A stretch of 64,000 nucleotides of DNA from Ligustrum vulgare (lineage: Eukaryota; Streptophyta; Magnoliopsida; Lamiales; Oleaceae): contig OY743171.1 in assembly GCA_963555705.1 (NCBI GenBank), positions 14,755,352 through 14,819,351 on the forward strand. The letters run 5' to 3'. Every line of letters begins with the position of its first letter. The stretch's first letter is position 1. The notes under the pieces were generated by a model. It was given only the letters and a program-made list of their open reading frames with translations, was not told the origin of the DNA and ran no database searches. A program made the translations under genes and the position numbers. Below, in pieces: positions 43,893 through 56,251 of the stretch.

Positions 43893-46728
43893 CATACCTA
43901 GTGGGTTACCACCCATTCGAGGTATTGAACATCAAATTGATTTTGTACCTGGAGCAGTCATTCCGAACCGCCCCGCTTATCGAAGTAACCCCGAGAAGCC
44001 GAAGGAGCTCCAAAGGCAAGTGGAGGACTTGATGAGCAAAGGGTATATAAGGGAAAGTATGAGTCCTTGTGCCGTCCCCGTGTTACTTGTGCCGAAGAAG
44101 GACGGGACATGGAGAATGTGTGTTGATTGTAGAGCCATCAACAACATAACGGTAAAGTATCGTCATCCTATTCCTAGGTTAGATGATATGTTGGATGAAT
44201 TGCATGACTCTAGCATATTTAGTAAAATTGACCTTAAGAGTGGTTATCATCAAATTCGAATGAAAGAAGGAGATGAGTGGAAAACTGCATTTAAAACTAA
44301 GTATGGCCTGTATGAATGGTTAGTAATGCCTTTTGGACTTACTAATGCACCTAACACATTTATGCGTTTAATGAATCATGTTTTACGTGCATTTATAGGT
44401 AAATTCGTTGTAGTTTACTTCGATGATATCTTGATATATAGTAAAACTTTGAATGAACATGTGGAGCATGTTAGGTGTGTGCTTGTGGTTTTAAGACAAG
44501 AGCAACTTTTTGCTAATTTTAAAAAGTGTGATTTTTGCATGGAAAAAGTTGTGTTTCTTGGTTATGTGGTTAGTGCTAAAGGGATAGAAGTAGATGAAGA
44601 GAAAATCAAAGCTATTAAAGAGTGGCCAACACCTAAAAGCATAACTGAGGTTAGGAGTTTTCATGGCTTGGCTAGTTTTTATAAGCGCTTTATTAAAAAT
44701 TTTAGCACGATTGCCGCACCACTCACAGAAATTGTCAAAAAGAGTATAGGGTTTAAATGGGGTGTAGAACAGGAGCATGCATTTGATACTATCAAAAATA
44801 TGTTATGTGAAGCACCGGTTTTATCACTTCCTAACTTTGACAAGGCTTTTGAGATTGAATGTGATGCCTCAGGGCTAGGCATTGGAGCTGTTTTAATGCA
44901 GGATCAAAGGCCAATCGCCTATTTTAGTGAAAAACTAAAAGGGGCTGCACTTAATTACCCCACATATGACAAGGAGTTATACTCACTTGTGCGCGCTTTG
45001 GAGACATGGCAACATTACTTGTGGCCACGGGAGTTCGTGATACACACTGATCATGAATCCTTGAAGCATTTGAGGGGTCAAACTAAGCTGAGTAGGAGAC
45101 ATGCAAGGTGGGTAGAATTCATCGAAACATTTCCCTATGTCATCCGATACAAACAAGGTAAGGAAAATGTGGTGGCAGATGCATTGTCTCGAAGGTACGT
45201 TCTTTTAAATTCTTTAAATTCTAAGTTACTTGGATTTGAATACATTAAGGGTATGTATGTTAGTGATCCGGACTTTTTTAGTATTTATGATTCATGTGGT
45301 AAAGGGGCTGTGGATAAATTCTTTAAACATGATGATTATTTATTCCGAGAAAATAAATTGTGTGTCCCTAGGTGTTCAATGAGGGAGTTACTTGTGAGGG
45401 AGGCCCATAGTGGAGGTCTAATGGGTCATTTTGGAATTAAAAAGACTATTGAAATCCTAAGTGAACATTTCTATTGGCCTAAAATGAAAATTGATGTGGT
45501 TCGGGTTTGTAATAGATGCATTACTTGTAAAAAGGCTAAATCTAGGATTAAACCCCATGGATTATATATGCCTTTACCCGTCCCTAGTGAACCTTGGGTC
45601 GATATCTCTATGGATTTTGTTTTAGGATTGCCTAGGACTAAGAAGGGTCGAGATTCGATTTTTGTGGTAGTAGATCGCTTTAGTAAAATTGCACATTTCA
45701 TACCATGCCACAAAACTGACGATGCTACAAACATAGCTGAAATTTTCTTTAGGGAAGTCGTGCGCTTACACGGGGTGCCTAAAAGTATTGTCTCGGATAG
45801 GGATGTTAAATTCCTTAGTCATTTTTGGAGAGTCTTGTGGAACAAATTAGGAACAAAACTACTTTTCTCTACAACTTGTCACCCACAGGCCGATGGACAG
45901 ACCGAGGTAGTAAATAGGACAATGATTCAATTGTTGCGTGCGATAATCAATAAAAATCTGAAAAATTGGGAAGAGTGTTTACCATTTATTGAATTTGCAT
46001 ATAATAGGGCTATACATTCTACTACTTCTTGTTCACCATTTGAAATTGTTTATGGTTTTAATCCGCTATCACCATTGGATTTAATTCCTTTACCTGTGAA
46101 TGAACGTAGTAGTTTAGATGGCAAGAAAAAGGCTGAGATGGTTAAAGCACTCCACGACAAGGTGAGGTTGGAGATTGAAAAGAAAAATGAACATTATGCT
46201 TCGCAGGCTAACAAAGGAAGAAAGGGCATCATTTTTGAACCTGGTGATTGGGTTTGGGTACATTTGAGAAAGGAGCGGTTTCCAGAACAACGCAAGTCAA
46301 AGTTACAACCGCGAGGGGATGGCCCATTCCAAGTGATTGAAAGGATCAACAACAATGCCTATAAACTCGATCTTCCTGGTGAGTATAATGTTTCGGGTTC
46401 ATTTAATGTTTCTGATCTATCTCCGTTTGATGCAGGTACAGATTCGAGGTCGAATCCTTTCGAAGAGGGAGGGAATGATGTGATCCAGACCATGGATACA
46501 AGCCCGCACAAAGATCCGTTGAAGATCAAAGGAGGACCGATGACTCGATTGCAAACCAAGAGGGCCAAGGAAGCAATGTACAAGTTAGTTCAAGAAACAA
46601 TGGCCAAAACAATGTTCGTGTCATCAAAAGAAACAAGTTCCATGTTGGGGCCGAGACAAAACGATGAGTGGATCAACCTTATTCATTGCGTCAAAGAAAG
46701 TGGTGAAATTTCAATGTTACGGCCGTAA
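43890..46728 (+). CDS. Gypsy pol: RT, RNase H, integrase, reading into the 3' LTR
   Basis: One open frame (it opens at 43810 in a frame shared with the protease region; pol homology starts at about 43890) covers RT with [12 protein letters not shown] (about 44409-44440), RNase H with [16 protein letters not shown] (about 44855), the integrase HHCC zinc finger ([21 protein letters not shown]) and the catalytic core ([27 protein letters not shown]). The C-terminal part ([23 protein letters not shown]) is typical of chromovirus-like integrases. The last 84 codons are encoded by the 3' LTR and include [19 protein letters not shown]. The frame is intact, but production of the protein would need a shift or bypass of the gag lesions upstream. 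Confidence 0.9.
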
Positions 46729-47353
46729 CATACAAATCCTCACGGCCGTAACCCACCTGCTGCTGAAATCTGAATTTTAAAAGATTTGGACTTACGGTCG
46801 TAAGAAGCTTTTGTCACGGCCGTAAGTAAGCCTCGAGTTAAAAGAACGAGAATTTCAAGTTATGGATTACGACCGTAAAAATAGTCTCACGGCCGTAATG
46901 GGGAAACAGAAAGGGTCTTACGGCCGTAAGAAAATCAGTCACGGCCGTAAAATCGAATACGCGTGAATTTTAGGTTATTTTTATTTCCTTATTTTTAGGT
47001 AGTTGTTTCCTTGTTTAATTAGAACTCTTTAACCTAGTTTTGACCCTATTTATAGGGATGTAATTTTCATTATTCAACAAAAATTTGATAATATTAATTG
47101 AGAGGCTATTTGCTTTCACAACCTTTACTCTTTATTGAATAAAATCCGAACTTGCGAGTTAATCTTGTTTGTTCAAATCTCGGTGAGAATTATTATTGTT
47201 TGTGATCAAGAGGTCAATATATCCTAGTGATTGTATTGGTTGCTTGGTTCAATTAATTTTAATTGGATCCATAAATCGAGATTCTTGGCGTTCTTGGGTC
47301 GATTCCAATAATTTGTGGGTTGCGTAGCTACAATTGCTACGTGGTTTGCATCA
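46476..47353 (+). repeat. 3' LTR of the gypsy element
   Basis: 878 bp, the same length as the 5' LTR. It encodes the pol C-terminus (to 46728), then eight TTACGGCCGTAA-like palindromes between about 46717 and 46953, then TATTTATAGG at about 47048. The GGGCA target copy follows. Confidence 0.95.
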
Positions 47354-48627
47354 GGGCAACTAATTTCTGAAGTTGTGCTTTCCAACTGTTGCAGGCAGAA
47401 TTTAGAGTAAAGAAGTAAGCAGAGGTAGACTTCTTGTTGTCAATATTTCCAGCAAAATCAGAGTCTACAAATCCTTTAAGTTCAAAGGCAGTTTTGGATT
47501 TAGAAAACATAAGACTCAAATTCAAAGTTCCTTTCAAATATTTTAATAAAGATTTGAGAGCTTCCCAGTGGGGTTCCCCTGGATTACTCATAAATCTACT
47601 CAAAACACTGACAGAGAATGCAATGTCTGGTCTGGTTGAGACCATTAAATACATAACCGAACCTACAGCATTTGAATAAGGAACATTTTTCATTCTATGA
47701 AATTCTTCTGCAGTTTTAGGACACTGATCACTAGAAAGCTTAAAATGAGAAGGCAGTGGAAGTGAAACAGATTTTGAATCAAATAGAGAAATTTTTTTCA
47801 AAACTTTTTCAATTTAACTCTTTTGATTCAGAAAAATTTTCCCTGCAGATTTATTTCTAAAAACATCAATACCAAGAATTTTCCTAGCTGGTCCTAGGTC
47901 TTTCATTTCAAATTCAGTTTTCAAATTCAGTTTAAGACTAGAAATAGCCTGCAGGTTCTTACCAGCTATGAGCATATCATCCACATACAGAAGTAGATAC
48001 ATGGGATCAGAGAAGTCATTTTAAAAGTAAAAACAGGAGTCATATGAACTTTTTTGAAATTTTAGGCTTTGAATGAAATTATCAAATCTTTTGTACCATT
48101 TTCTAGGTGCTTGTTTCAGACCATAAAGAGATTTCTGAAGCAAACACACAAGATTAGGTTTATTTTTCTGTTCAAAACCTTTTGGTTGGGACATATATAT
48201 GGTTTCATCAAGCATACCATACAAAAATGCAGTTTTCACATCCATTTGCTCAAGTTCTAAATCATTTTGAGTAACTAAAGCAAACAAAATTCTAATAGAA
48301 GTATATTTCACAACAGGAGAAAATATTTCAGTATAGTCTATGCCTTCCTTTTGTGAAAACCATTTAGCAACTAACCTAGCTTTATATCTAGGTTTGCCCC
48401 CTTCAGAATCCCCATCTTTTATTTTAAATATCCACTTGCAATCCATCAGTTTCTTGTTAAGGGGTCTTTCAACCAAAGTTCAGGTCTTATTCGTAATTTG
48501 GGAATTCATTTCCTCTTGCATGGCTGCAATCCACAAGTTTTTATCTTTTGATACCATAGCTTCTTCAAAAGAACAAGGTTCAGAATCCAAACAGGTAGAC
48601 AAAACAGAAGCAGAATAGGATTCAAAA
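47354..48627 (-). pseudogene. Copia reverse transcriptase and first half of RNase H
   Basis: RT begins near 48476 (MDCKWIFKIK, KARLVAKWFSQKEGIDY, QMDVKTAFLYG) and contains the catalytic LLLYVDDMLIAG at about 47970-48000. Stops at about 48021 and 47812 break the frame. RNase H starts within 47801-47354 (VGSVMYLMVSTRPDIAF, VDSDFAGN..KSTSAY). The gypsy element interrupts it after WKAQLQKLVAL; it resumes at 40439 with SSTEAEYISAT. Confidence 0.85.
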
Positions 48628-48939
48628 CACTAGTACAAAATTACACAAAAAACATAACATATTAGCGTCGTTTTTCTCAAAAAACGACGCCTCAAAAAAT
48701 GCGGTGGCAATATTGTAAATAAAAATTTATAAAAAGCGTCAGTTCTTTAGTAAGAACAGACGCCGGTGGAGCCGCCCAAGTAAGGGCGTCGGTTCTTACT
48801 AAAGAACCGACGCCTATAATACAATTATAGGCGTCGGTTCTTAAAAAAGACCGACGACTTTTAATTAAAGGCGGCGGTTCTTTCAAGAATCGAAGAACTG
48901 CCGCCTTTAAGTTAAGTATTTTAGGTCTTATCAGCTCGC

Positions 48940-50880
48940 TCCATAGCGCTGCTCACTCCAAGCGCCCCTCAAAGCTCAGCCTCCCCATCGTATCATTCAT
49001 CACACCTCTCCCCAGCCGTCGCCACCATCACCACCGACCGGCAGTGCAGCTCCGGCGCCATCCCAGCTCTCCCCCACCGTGGGTACCTACTCTTTCTCTT
49101 CCTCATCGCGAGCCATCTATTTTTTTCTCCGCCGCGCACCACCCCCACCAGTGGCGGATCCACCGTGCGGCGAGCTAGCGCGGCAGCGCTAGCTGGCCGC
49201 CGGCCGACCGCCCCAAAAATTAATAACACCCAAACCCATTTCAGGCATACCCCAGTCAGATCCCCAAGTTCCCAACCCATGAGAGTTAAAACTTCAAACC
49301 CTCGACAGTTCCCTCCGACCTCCCTGGCGCAGCTCCGCTCCTTGAGATACCATTCGACAACCGCTCCAGCTCCGACCTCCAGTCGCGTCTCTAGCAACAA
49401 CAGCAACACCGCGCGTCCTCTCTTGATTGAACCGCTTCTGCCCTCCTCGCAGCAACTCTCCCCTATCACCTCTAGGTAATTTGTAAATTGTAATTATTTG
49501 GTTTTGTAATTTGTATATTTAGTAATTTCTAAGTTATAATCAATAATATTGATTCTTGATTTCTCAATTTCTAAATTCTAAGGACACTACCCACTTAGAG
49601 CCAGTGCCGCTTCCAGTGCTACGGTCAAATTCTTGATCTTTTCTCAATTTCTCATTTTAATTCTCAGGTACTGAGGCTAACCCTTATTCATTATGATTGA
49701 AGTTTTATTTGGAAATCATGCATAAATGTTAATTTTTTGTTTTTGCAATGTGGGTCACTTGTGAACCCTATATTCATCTTGCGTGAATTTGAATTTTGAT
49801 TATTTTGATTTGGTGAATATTGGATATTTGGATTTGTGAATTGTGATTGATGAAATTTTGTGAATATTAGATTTTTGAATTTGTGTTGTGTTGTGTTTTG
49901 GCTTCCCCAAACTATTGCCAAGAGAAAAGAGAAAAGATACAAAACAAAAAATGAAAAAAAAAACCACTTCTATGATCTATCCGGATAGAAGTTGATTCAA
50001 TGGTGATAAAATCATGATAGAATGTGATAGAATCATGATAGAATACTGATAGAATCCGAATAGAAACACTATACATAGAAAAGCTTAATACAAACAAAGA
50101 AAAAGGAGGATCAACAGCAATTCTAATTTGTTAGGTGTGGTGAATTTTTGCAATTGGGTTTCGTAATTACATTTTTTGCTATCAATATTTTATTATGATA
50201 TATTAGAATATATTTTATTTGCAATTGTCTCTTCTCTTGATTAATTCTATATGACTCTGTTTCAACCCTGTTAAGAGAAACATACCTTGATTGATTTTCT
50301 GCATGTTGATCAATGAGCCTAATAGGAGAATTCTACGTTTGGTTTGGGTATGTATATTTTCTTAATGGACGTAATCTTGCATTGAGAGCGAACCACTCTA
50401 AATTGTATTTGATTTACTTGCTTTCGTTTTTTTTTTTAATTCACGTTATCATTTCGGAATTATGGATTTCTCTTCTCATGGTGGCATAATTTGATGCTTG
50501 CCATTTTTCTTTTATAAATTTTGATATTTTGAGTGTCAACTCTTTCAATATTTGCCTGTGAAGGTTGAGCTTTTACCGGGGTGCTATGGAATTTGGTGAT
50601 TAGTTGCATAATAATGTAAAATGCACATTGGATTTTCAACAATAAATCTCTCTTTTATATCCATTGACAGAAAGATCTGTTTGGCAAATACTGTCTCATA
50701 TAATCAAGTCTTGGTTTAAATTATTTCTGGAATCCATCAAAAGAAATTCTAGCCTATTTTATATATTATATCCACCTGATGTGAATTCAATTTGTAAAGA
50801 ATTTTTTATGTATATTATGTTTTTGATGGAGTCTCTGTACTTCAAAATCTAAAAGCCACCAGTTTTCATCTTTTCAGGCA
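48940..50880 (+). other. Leader and intron-like interior of the capture element
   Basis: 48950-49490 is GC-rich with a donor-like GTGGGTACC at about 49080. Long T-rich, intron-like stretches with polypyrimidine tracts follow (49500-50870). I recognise no exon before about 50880, where TTTTCAG/GCATGGCAACTGAACTTG could start one. Open frames on either strand of 48993-49479 are GC-driven and overlap each other. Confidence 0.35.
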
Positions 50881-50987
50881 TGGCAACTGAACTTGAACAT
50901 ACCATAAATTTGTTGACTTGCGAACACCTTTCTGGTTATCGATTGAGGTTGAAGAATCATTAAAAAACTGATTTTTGCAAACTCAGA

Positions 50988-51506
50988 TGTTCAATGGATA
51001 GGCTGCAGCAAAAATTGCACAACATACAATACATGAAGAATACAATGCGTATGCATGAGAAAATTTTCAAACAGCAAGTCTGAATGATTTTGAATCATTA
51101 TATGCATTTCCATTTCTCTTTGTACTTTGCAATCTTTTAATCTTCAAAAAATTAATATTTTAATACTAGTTTTATGCTAGTTACAAAACCAGTGTGCTAA
51201 TATTCTACATTACCGAACAAGTGATACGAATTTTTTGAATGGTAGGTTCAAGAGCTCCATCGGTTGTACAATCTTCAAAAGAAGCTAATGCATGAGGTTA
51301 ACGAAGACGAAATAACACGAAGGGCGGGGGTAAAAGAGACAGTTATTAACGGCCATGCTTATAGTTTGAGAGAGGATAAAAGGGAACTGAGCGGTAGCTG
51401 CTCAGGTGAGAGCTCAAGAATGCCACTCAAATTCGACCTCAAAAGGCCTGCTGAAGAAGGCACACATTTTATGTTAACATCTACAAAGTTTTTAACAATA
51501 TTGTGA
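50988..51506 (+). pseudogene. Captured exons of a DUF863-family plant gene
   Basis: An open exon ending at 51077 reads CSMDRLQQKLHNIQYMKNTM then RMHEKIFKQQ. An intron GTCTGA..GTAG (51078-51245) follows, and the next exon from 51246 reads VQELHRLYNLQKKLMHEVNE. The junction reconstitutes the hallmark of plant DUF863 proteins (HE.IFK.QV.ELHRLY..QK.LM.E), a plant family of unknown function. Downstream, FDLKRPAEEG also fits the family. The frame stops at 51506, probably in a retained intron. The large C-terminal part of the family is absent. Keeping the intron shows capture at the DNA level. Confidence 0.7.
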
Positions 51507-51970
51507 ATACAAGATTAATTAATTCGAAATTCTGTATATTGAGTTATAATTAAGTTTTGTTCTGCATTCCTCGATTATATATTTGTTGAAGATAATTTTT
51601 TGATGTGTATGTGATTGTTATAGTTTATATAGGTATAATGGAAATATAAATAAATAAATAAAAAATATTAAAAGGCGTTGGTTGTTGTTGAAAACCGACG
51701 CCTATATGTTACTTAAGGCGTCGGTTGTTATTCAAAAATCGACGCCTTAAGTAAATTAAAGTCGTCGGTTTTAAACAACAGCCGACGCCTTTTCTTAACT
51801 AAAGGCGTCGGTTGTTAAGTAACAACCGACGCCTTTAGTTAAGATAAGGCGTCGGTTTACAACCGACGCCTTGAGTATGCACTTTTAGCGTCGCTACTAA
51901 AGGCGTCTCCTGTACAACCGACACCTTTTCCGCTTTACAACCGACGCCTTTGACTCTTAATGTACTAGTG

Positions 51971-53620
51971 AAATCATCAAATCTAACAGGGGGTCTTATT
52001 TCTCTTCTAGTCCTATCTCTGGCCAGTTGATAATTATCTAAAACAAGTTCGTCATGTTCAGACAGTGTGGGTGAAGTGGGTGCAGGTGATGCAGGCACAT
52101 TATTATGCAAGTGTTGGGGCTGCTCAGGCTGAAAGTAAGAATCATCAAAGCTTACTTCAGTTACCAAAAAAACCTTTTCACAAAGTGGATTTTCATTCTT
52201 TTCAAACTTGCAAGGAAAAATCTTTTCATTAAAAATGACTAACCTACTTAAAATAACTTTGAATCCACTTTGTTCTTTGACCCAAAGTCCGTAACCTTTA
52301 ACCCCTTCTCCATAACCAACAAAAACACATTTTAAAGGCCTTGGTTCAAGTTTAGACTGAACCTGATGAGCATAGGCAGAACAGCCAAAAACTTTTAAGA
52401 CTGAATAATCTGGAACTGCATCATTCCAGATTTGATCTGGAATGCTGTAGTTCACAGCACTAGAAGGACACAAATTGATTAAAAAACATGTAGTCTTAAC
52501 TGCTTCCCCAAAATAAAAATTTGGCAAATTTGATTGGATTAACATGCACCTTGTTCTTTCCAACAAGGTCATGTTCATCTTTTCAGCAACCCCATTTTGT
52601 TATGGGTTGTATGCAACAGTCCTATGCCTAAGTATACCTTGGTGTTTACAAAACTCATCAAATTCAAAAATGCAGAACTCCAAATCATTGTCAGCTCTGA
52701 TCACTTTAACCCTTTTGTTTTTCAAATTTTCAACCAAGGGGATGAAATTTTTGAAAACAGTAACAGTTTGGTCTTTGGATTTCAACAAATGAACCCAAGA
52801 CTTTCTGGAATAGTCATCAACAATCAACAAGAAATATCTAAAACCAGAAACTGTGTTAACAGGAGCAGGACCCCAAAGGTCTGCATGCAAATATTCAAGA
52901 ATTACCTTGGATTTACGAACACCTTTACCAAATGAAGAAGTTTGTTGTTTTCCCAAAAACACATTTTTCACAAAAACTAAGTTTCTGAAAAACATCTTTT
53001 CCAAAAAATCCATTTTTCTCTAACCTTTTAAGTCTTTTTTCTCCTACGTGGCCTAATATTTTATGCCACAAATCAGACAGATTAATGTCAACAGTTTCAA
53101 TAGTCAGAGAAGTAGGAAGAAAAAAATTTCACAGACAAAATATAGATGCCATTGGTCTTGACTGTATTTAAACACAACAAATTGTTTTTCAAAATATTTA
53201 TGTATCCACTACTGAGTCTTATTTCATAACCCTCACCATCTAAAATACCCAATGATATTAGGTTTCTTCTTAAATCAGGGACATACCTGGTTTGATTTAA
53301 GATCAAATTGTTATTGTCAGCAAGTTTAAGAGTCACATTTCCAATTCCTTTTATATCACATGATACATCATTCCCTAGTTTTACAAAACCAGAGGCATGC
53401 ACAGAGAAGGTATCAAATAATTCCCTATAAGGCCACTATGGAAAGTACAACCTGAGTCTAGGATCCATTCATCTTTCATATTAGAAGTGGTTGTAACATA
53501 AACAACTCCACTATTGTTTTGAATGTCTGCAGGTTCTTGTGGTTTATTCCTAGCATCATCTCTTAACTTCTTAAAGCACTTCTCAACCAAATGACCTATC
53601 TTATCACAATAAAAACATTT
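51971..53620 (-). pseudogene. Copia protease and integrase, interrupted
   Basis: A protease motif WILDSGCTFH lies near 53470-53440. Integrase follows with LHADLWGP, IRADNDLEF and, after a stop just before QNGVAEK (about 52600), the rest of the core and the C-terminal region (VFGCSAYAHQV, CVFVGYGEGVKGYGLW). Several stops and shifts occur between 53400 and 53000. The CACTA element at 48628-51970 is inserted at the integrase-RT junction, with AAA duplicated. Confidence 0.8.
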
Positions 53621-53758
53621 TCTAGTTTCATCAGGCTTCCTATCAATTTTATTATCATACCTTTTAGTTTCAAACCTGTTTTGATTAAAAAAAATTTTGT
53701 CATACTTCTTATCCCTAGACTTGTTTGGTATGAAATTTCTATTTTGATAGTCTTTAGC

Positions 53759-54421
53759 CTATCTAGGATTGCTTTTATTTTGGGTCCAGGCTCTTAAATT
53801 TCCTCTAAAGGAGTTTCTGCCCCTATAAGATGTGGACTCAACATTATAGGCCTCTTTGTGCTCAGACTTAGATTCTAATTCCTTATTCTTAAGAGATGTA
53901 TATATTATTTCAACAGATAATTTTTGGCCTCCATACTCTAAAGCATTCCTAATGTCCTTATACTTATCCCCCATGCCATTTAACAAACACACAACCTTTT
54001 GGTCTTCAGTGGTTTTCTCTCCTGCATTTAGAAGATCCTGGGTTATCCTATTAAACCTGTCTATGTTTTCTTCAGCACCTAAGGTAGGATCAAACTTAAA
54101 GCTAAAAAATTGTTTCCATAGAAAACATTTGTTTGGTAAAGAAATAGTAAGAAAAAGTTCTTCAAGTTTGTCCCATAGGTCTGCAGCAGTTTTGGTATCC
54201 CCTACTTTCCTAATCACTGCATCAGATAGGTGAAGGAACAGGGTACTCCAGGCAAGTCCATCTAATTCAGTTCTTCTTTCCTCAGTCATAGTTTCAGGCC
54301 AGGTCTCATCTATGGCTTTAGCACATTTTAATTGAAGTAATAGGGCTTTAATTTTCTGTCTCCATAAACTAAAGTCCCCCTTCCCATTCCATTTTTCTAC
54401 TTCTACCTTAGCAGTATTCAT
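53759..54421 (-). pseudogene. Copia gag
   Basis: It starts at ATG 54421 (MNTAKVEVEKWNGKGDFSLW), a typical copia gag opening; the upstream Met at 54472 is less likely. The body matches the UBN2/retrotran-gag type (WDKLEELFLTISLPNKCFL; CLLNGMGDKYKDIRNAL). A stop at about 53759 separates it from the zinc knuckle (CFYCDKIGHLVEKC, about 53577-53619), so the polyprotein is interrupted here. The product would form the nucleocapsid-like particle. Confidence 0.85.
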
Positions 54422-55092
54422 GTTTAAGGCAATTATGGGAGTCAAAGTATGCACAATTAAGAGCAGGAACAATACAAAGTGAGCAAATTATGCAATCAAG
54501 TGTAAAATAGAGTTTTACTAGTTTCAAAATGTGCAATATACAACACAAGGCACAAAAATTAATACTACAGATAACAAATTATACAGTAGTGGATCAGACT
54601 ATATGCGATAATTAGTAAGGGTAACTTTCTTTCCCTCAACCCAACTTGGGTCGGCCAAGAACCCCCTCAGATTCCCGAATTCTCAAAAGGAATCCTGGAG
54701 AAAGGTGAGTAAAAGGGTCCAAGAGGGCTTCAACGGAGGGAAAAAGAAAGAAGGATAAAGGAAATTAAAGAAACCCTAAAGAATTTTCAAGATATCACCT
54801 GATTGTTGCGATTTTCTGAATTTCTTTTGAAATTTCCAAGCAAAGTTAGATCTGACTTCAGATCTTTCACGATCAAGTACCAAGATGCCAAGTTACCACA
54901 GGATCCGTAGCCAAATATGCAGATCCACAAAAAAACTCAAAAGTTTCAAAACAATCAACCCTGAGTTTTTAAGATCTGGGGTTTTTCACAAAATTTTTGA
55001 AGTTTCAAAAGGAAGAACAAAGATCCCAGAAACCCAAACGAAAAATCCCCAAAAAATTTCCCGTGTCAGAAACCCTAAGGCTCTGATACCAC

Positions 55093-55697
55093 TGTAGAGA
55101 TTTAAAACTCAGAATACACAAAAATGCATAAACTTTATTTCACAATCACAAACAATTTCAGATGAAAAATTTGTGTAAAGTTTTACAAAGAATCTCAAGA
55201 ATCACAAATTTACAGATCGTTCAAAATTGATAAAAAACGTAAAGAAAACTCTCAAATCCTCAACAAAGTGTGCTAACAAATCGCACTACAACAATACTCG
55301 CAAAACTACCAACAAGATGAAGAAAAGATCAAATATTTCTTCAAAACAGAAGATTTGCGTAAAACAATATGAATTGCCTCAGAAAGAGAAGCAAGAGGAG
55401 AGAGAGAGAGAGAGAGAAAAATCAGAAAAGTATGCGTATGATCTGATTCCAGATCTTTCTGTTATGCCCTAAATATAGGGTATTGATCTAACGGCTTCAA
55501 CGACACCAGGTGGAAGAGATCAACGGCTTGAACAGATTCAGTTTGCAAAGGTATAAGCGTGACTTGTTTAATATGCGACTTTGCACCGGTGTAGAAGAGT
55601 GAAATGGGCTCATCATTTGGAATGAAAAATAGGAGGTCCAGGTTCTGATATCTGGGCATGAATAATGGGCTGATGGAATGGGCCAATTGACTCTACA
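55093..55697 (-). repeat. 5' LTR of the copia element
   Basis: 605 bp with inverted ends TGTAGAG and CTCTACA. On the minus strand a TATA-like stretch (CTATATTTAGGG, about 55470-55481) sits before a (GA)n run at about 55398-55417. The initiator-Met primer site at 55080-55091 adjoins the LTR on the gag side. The right flank starts CAATCC; its matching target copy cannot be seen. Confidence 0.9.
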
Positions 55698-56057
55698 CAA
55701 TCCTCATACTCGAATTTATTTATTATTAAGAATATCGAACTTTGACTTTATATTCTTGACCCAGTATAATTTTGTGCATATATATACAACGATAAGTTAT
55801 ATTTATTAATTGGGAAAATTATCATCAAAGGTTATAATAGACGAATATTAAGTTTGCATCTTTATCAACATTTGTAAATCAAATAGTTTTGGAAGTAGGT
55901 TTGTTATTTTTCGTGACTTTTTAAATATACAATATTTAAATTATCACTTTTTCGTAAAATCTTTTATAAAAAATTTACATCAAACAGATTGTAAACCATA
56001 TCCTTCATAGGATGTGATTGTTGTTTCTTTTGCGAGGAAATGGATTTGTCAAGGCCA

Positions 56058-56165
56058 AGAGGGTTGACTTAGTTGGGAGGGCACCCCCTTACCAGGCTCA
56101 AAGCCTTGGGTTCGAGCCATGGGGAGGGAGGAATTGGGGTTTTTAGAAAGTTGTATTTGTAATGA
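56058..56165 (+). mobile_element. tRNA-derived SINE
   Basis: The sequence has an A-box-like TGACTTAGTTGGGAGG (about 56065-56080) and a B box GGTTCGAGCC (56109-56118), about 40 bp apart as in tRNA-derived SINEs. A short body leads into an AT microsatellite of about 80 bp (56170-56249) that may be the expanded tail. No target duplication was fixed. Confidence 0.6.
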
Positions 56166-56166
56166 T

Positions 56167-56169
<3 letters not shown>

Positions 56170-56249
<80 letters not shown>
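56170..56249. repeat. (AT)n microsatellite
   Basis: About 40 AT dinucleotides directly follow the SINE. A second AT run of about 55 bp lies at 56801-56855 in the 3' region of CACTA copy 4. Open frames of alternating I-Y residues through both are artefacts. Confidence 0.95.

Positions 56250-56251
<2 letters not shown>

Larger units (their letters stand above)
40440..47353 (+). mobile_element. Full-length Ty3/gypsy (CRM-like) retrotransposon
   Basis: Two 878-bp LTRs (40440-41317 and 46476-47353) start TGATGTGATCC and end TTTGCATCA. GGGCA is duplicated on both sides. The primer site TGGTATCAGAGC starts at 41320, two bases after the LTR, and a polypurine tract (AAGAGGGAGGGAA) precedes the 3' LTR. 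Gag, protease, RT, RNase H and integrase come in gypsy order. By eye the two LTRs differ at roughly twenty sites, mostly transitions. The pol frame runs 84 codons into the 3' LTR, as reported for the CRM chromovirus clade; the clade call is inference. The element is complete in structure but has three coding lesions. Confidence 0.95.
48628..51970 (+). mobile_element. CACTA element carrying host gene exons
   Basis: It starts CACTAGTACAAAATTACACA and ends CTTAATGTACTAGTG. AAA is duplicated at 48625-48627 and 51971-51973. Subterminal GGCGTCGGTT/AACCGACGCC hairpins occur at 48660-48910 and 51670-51960. The 3.3-kb interior has no transposase or Ulp1 sequence. It holds a GC-rich leader and spliced exons of a DUF863-family gene. 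It is inserted between copia integrase and RT, so it is younger than the copia element. Confidence 0.9.
39922..55697 (-). mobile_element. Ty1/copia retrotransposon with two nested insertions
   Basis: It reads right to left: 5' LTR (55093-55697, TGTAGAG..CTCTACA), primer site complementary to initiator tRNA-Met (55080-55091), gag (from 54421), zinc knuckle, protease, integrase, reverse transcriptase, RNase H, polypurine tract and a 42-bp piece of the 3' LTR. The gag-protease-integrase-RT-RNase H order is diagnostic for copia. Without the gypsy insertion (40440-47353) and the CACTA insertion (48628-51970), about 5.5 kb remains, the normal size. Scattered stops show it is inactive. Confidence 0.9.

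Noticed and set aside
48993..49479. 158-codon minus frame and 104-codon plus frame in a GC-rich patch
   Set aside because: Mutually overlapping, low-complexity and without recognisable domain; more likely the leader of the CACTA capture element.
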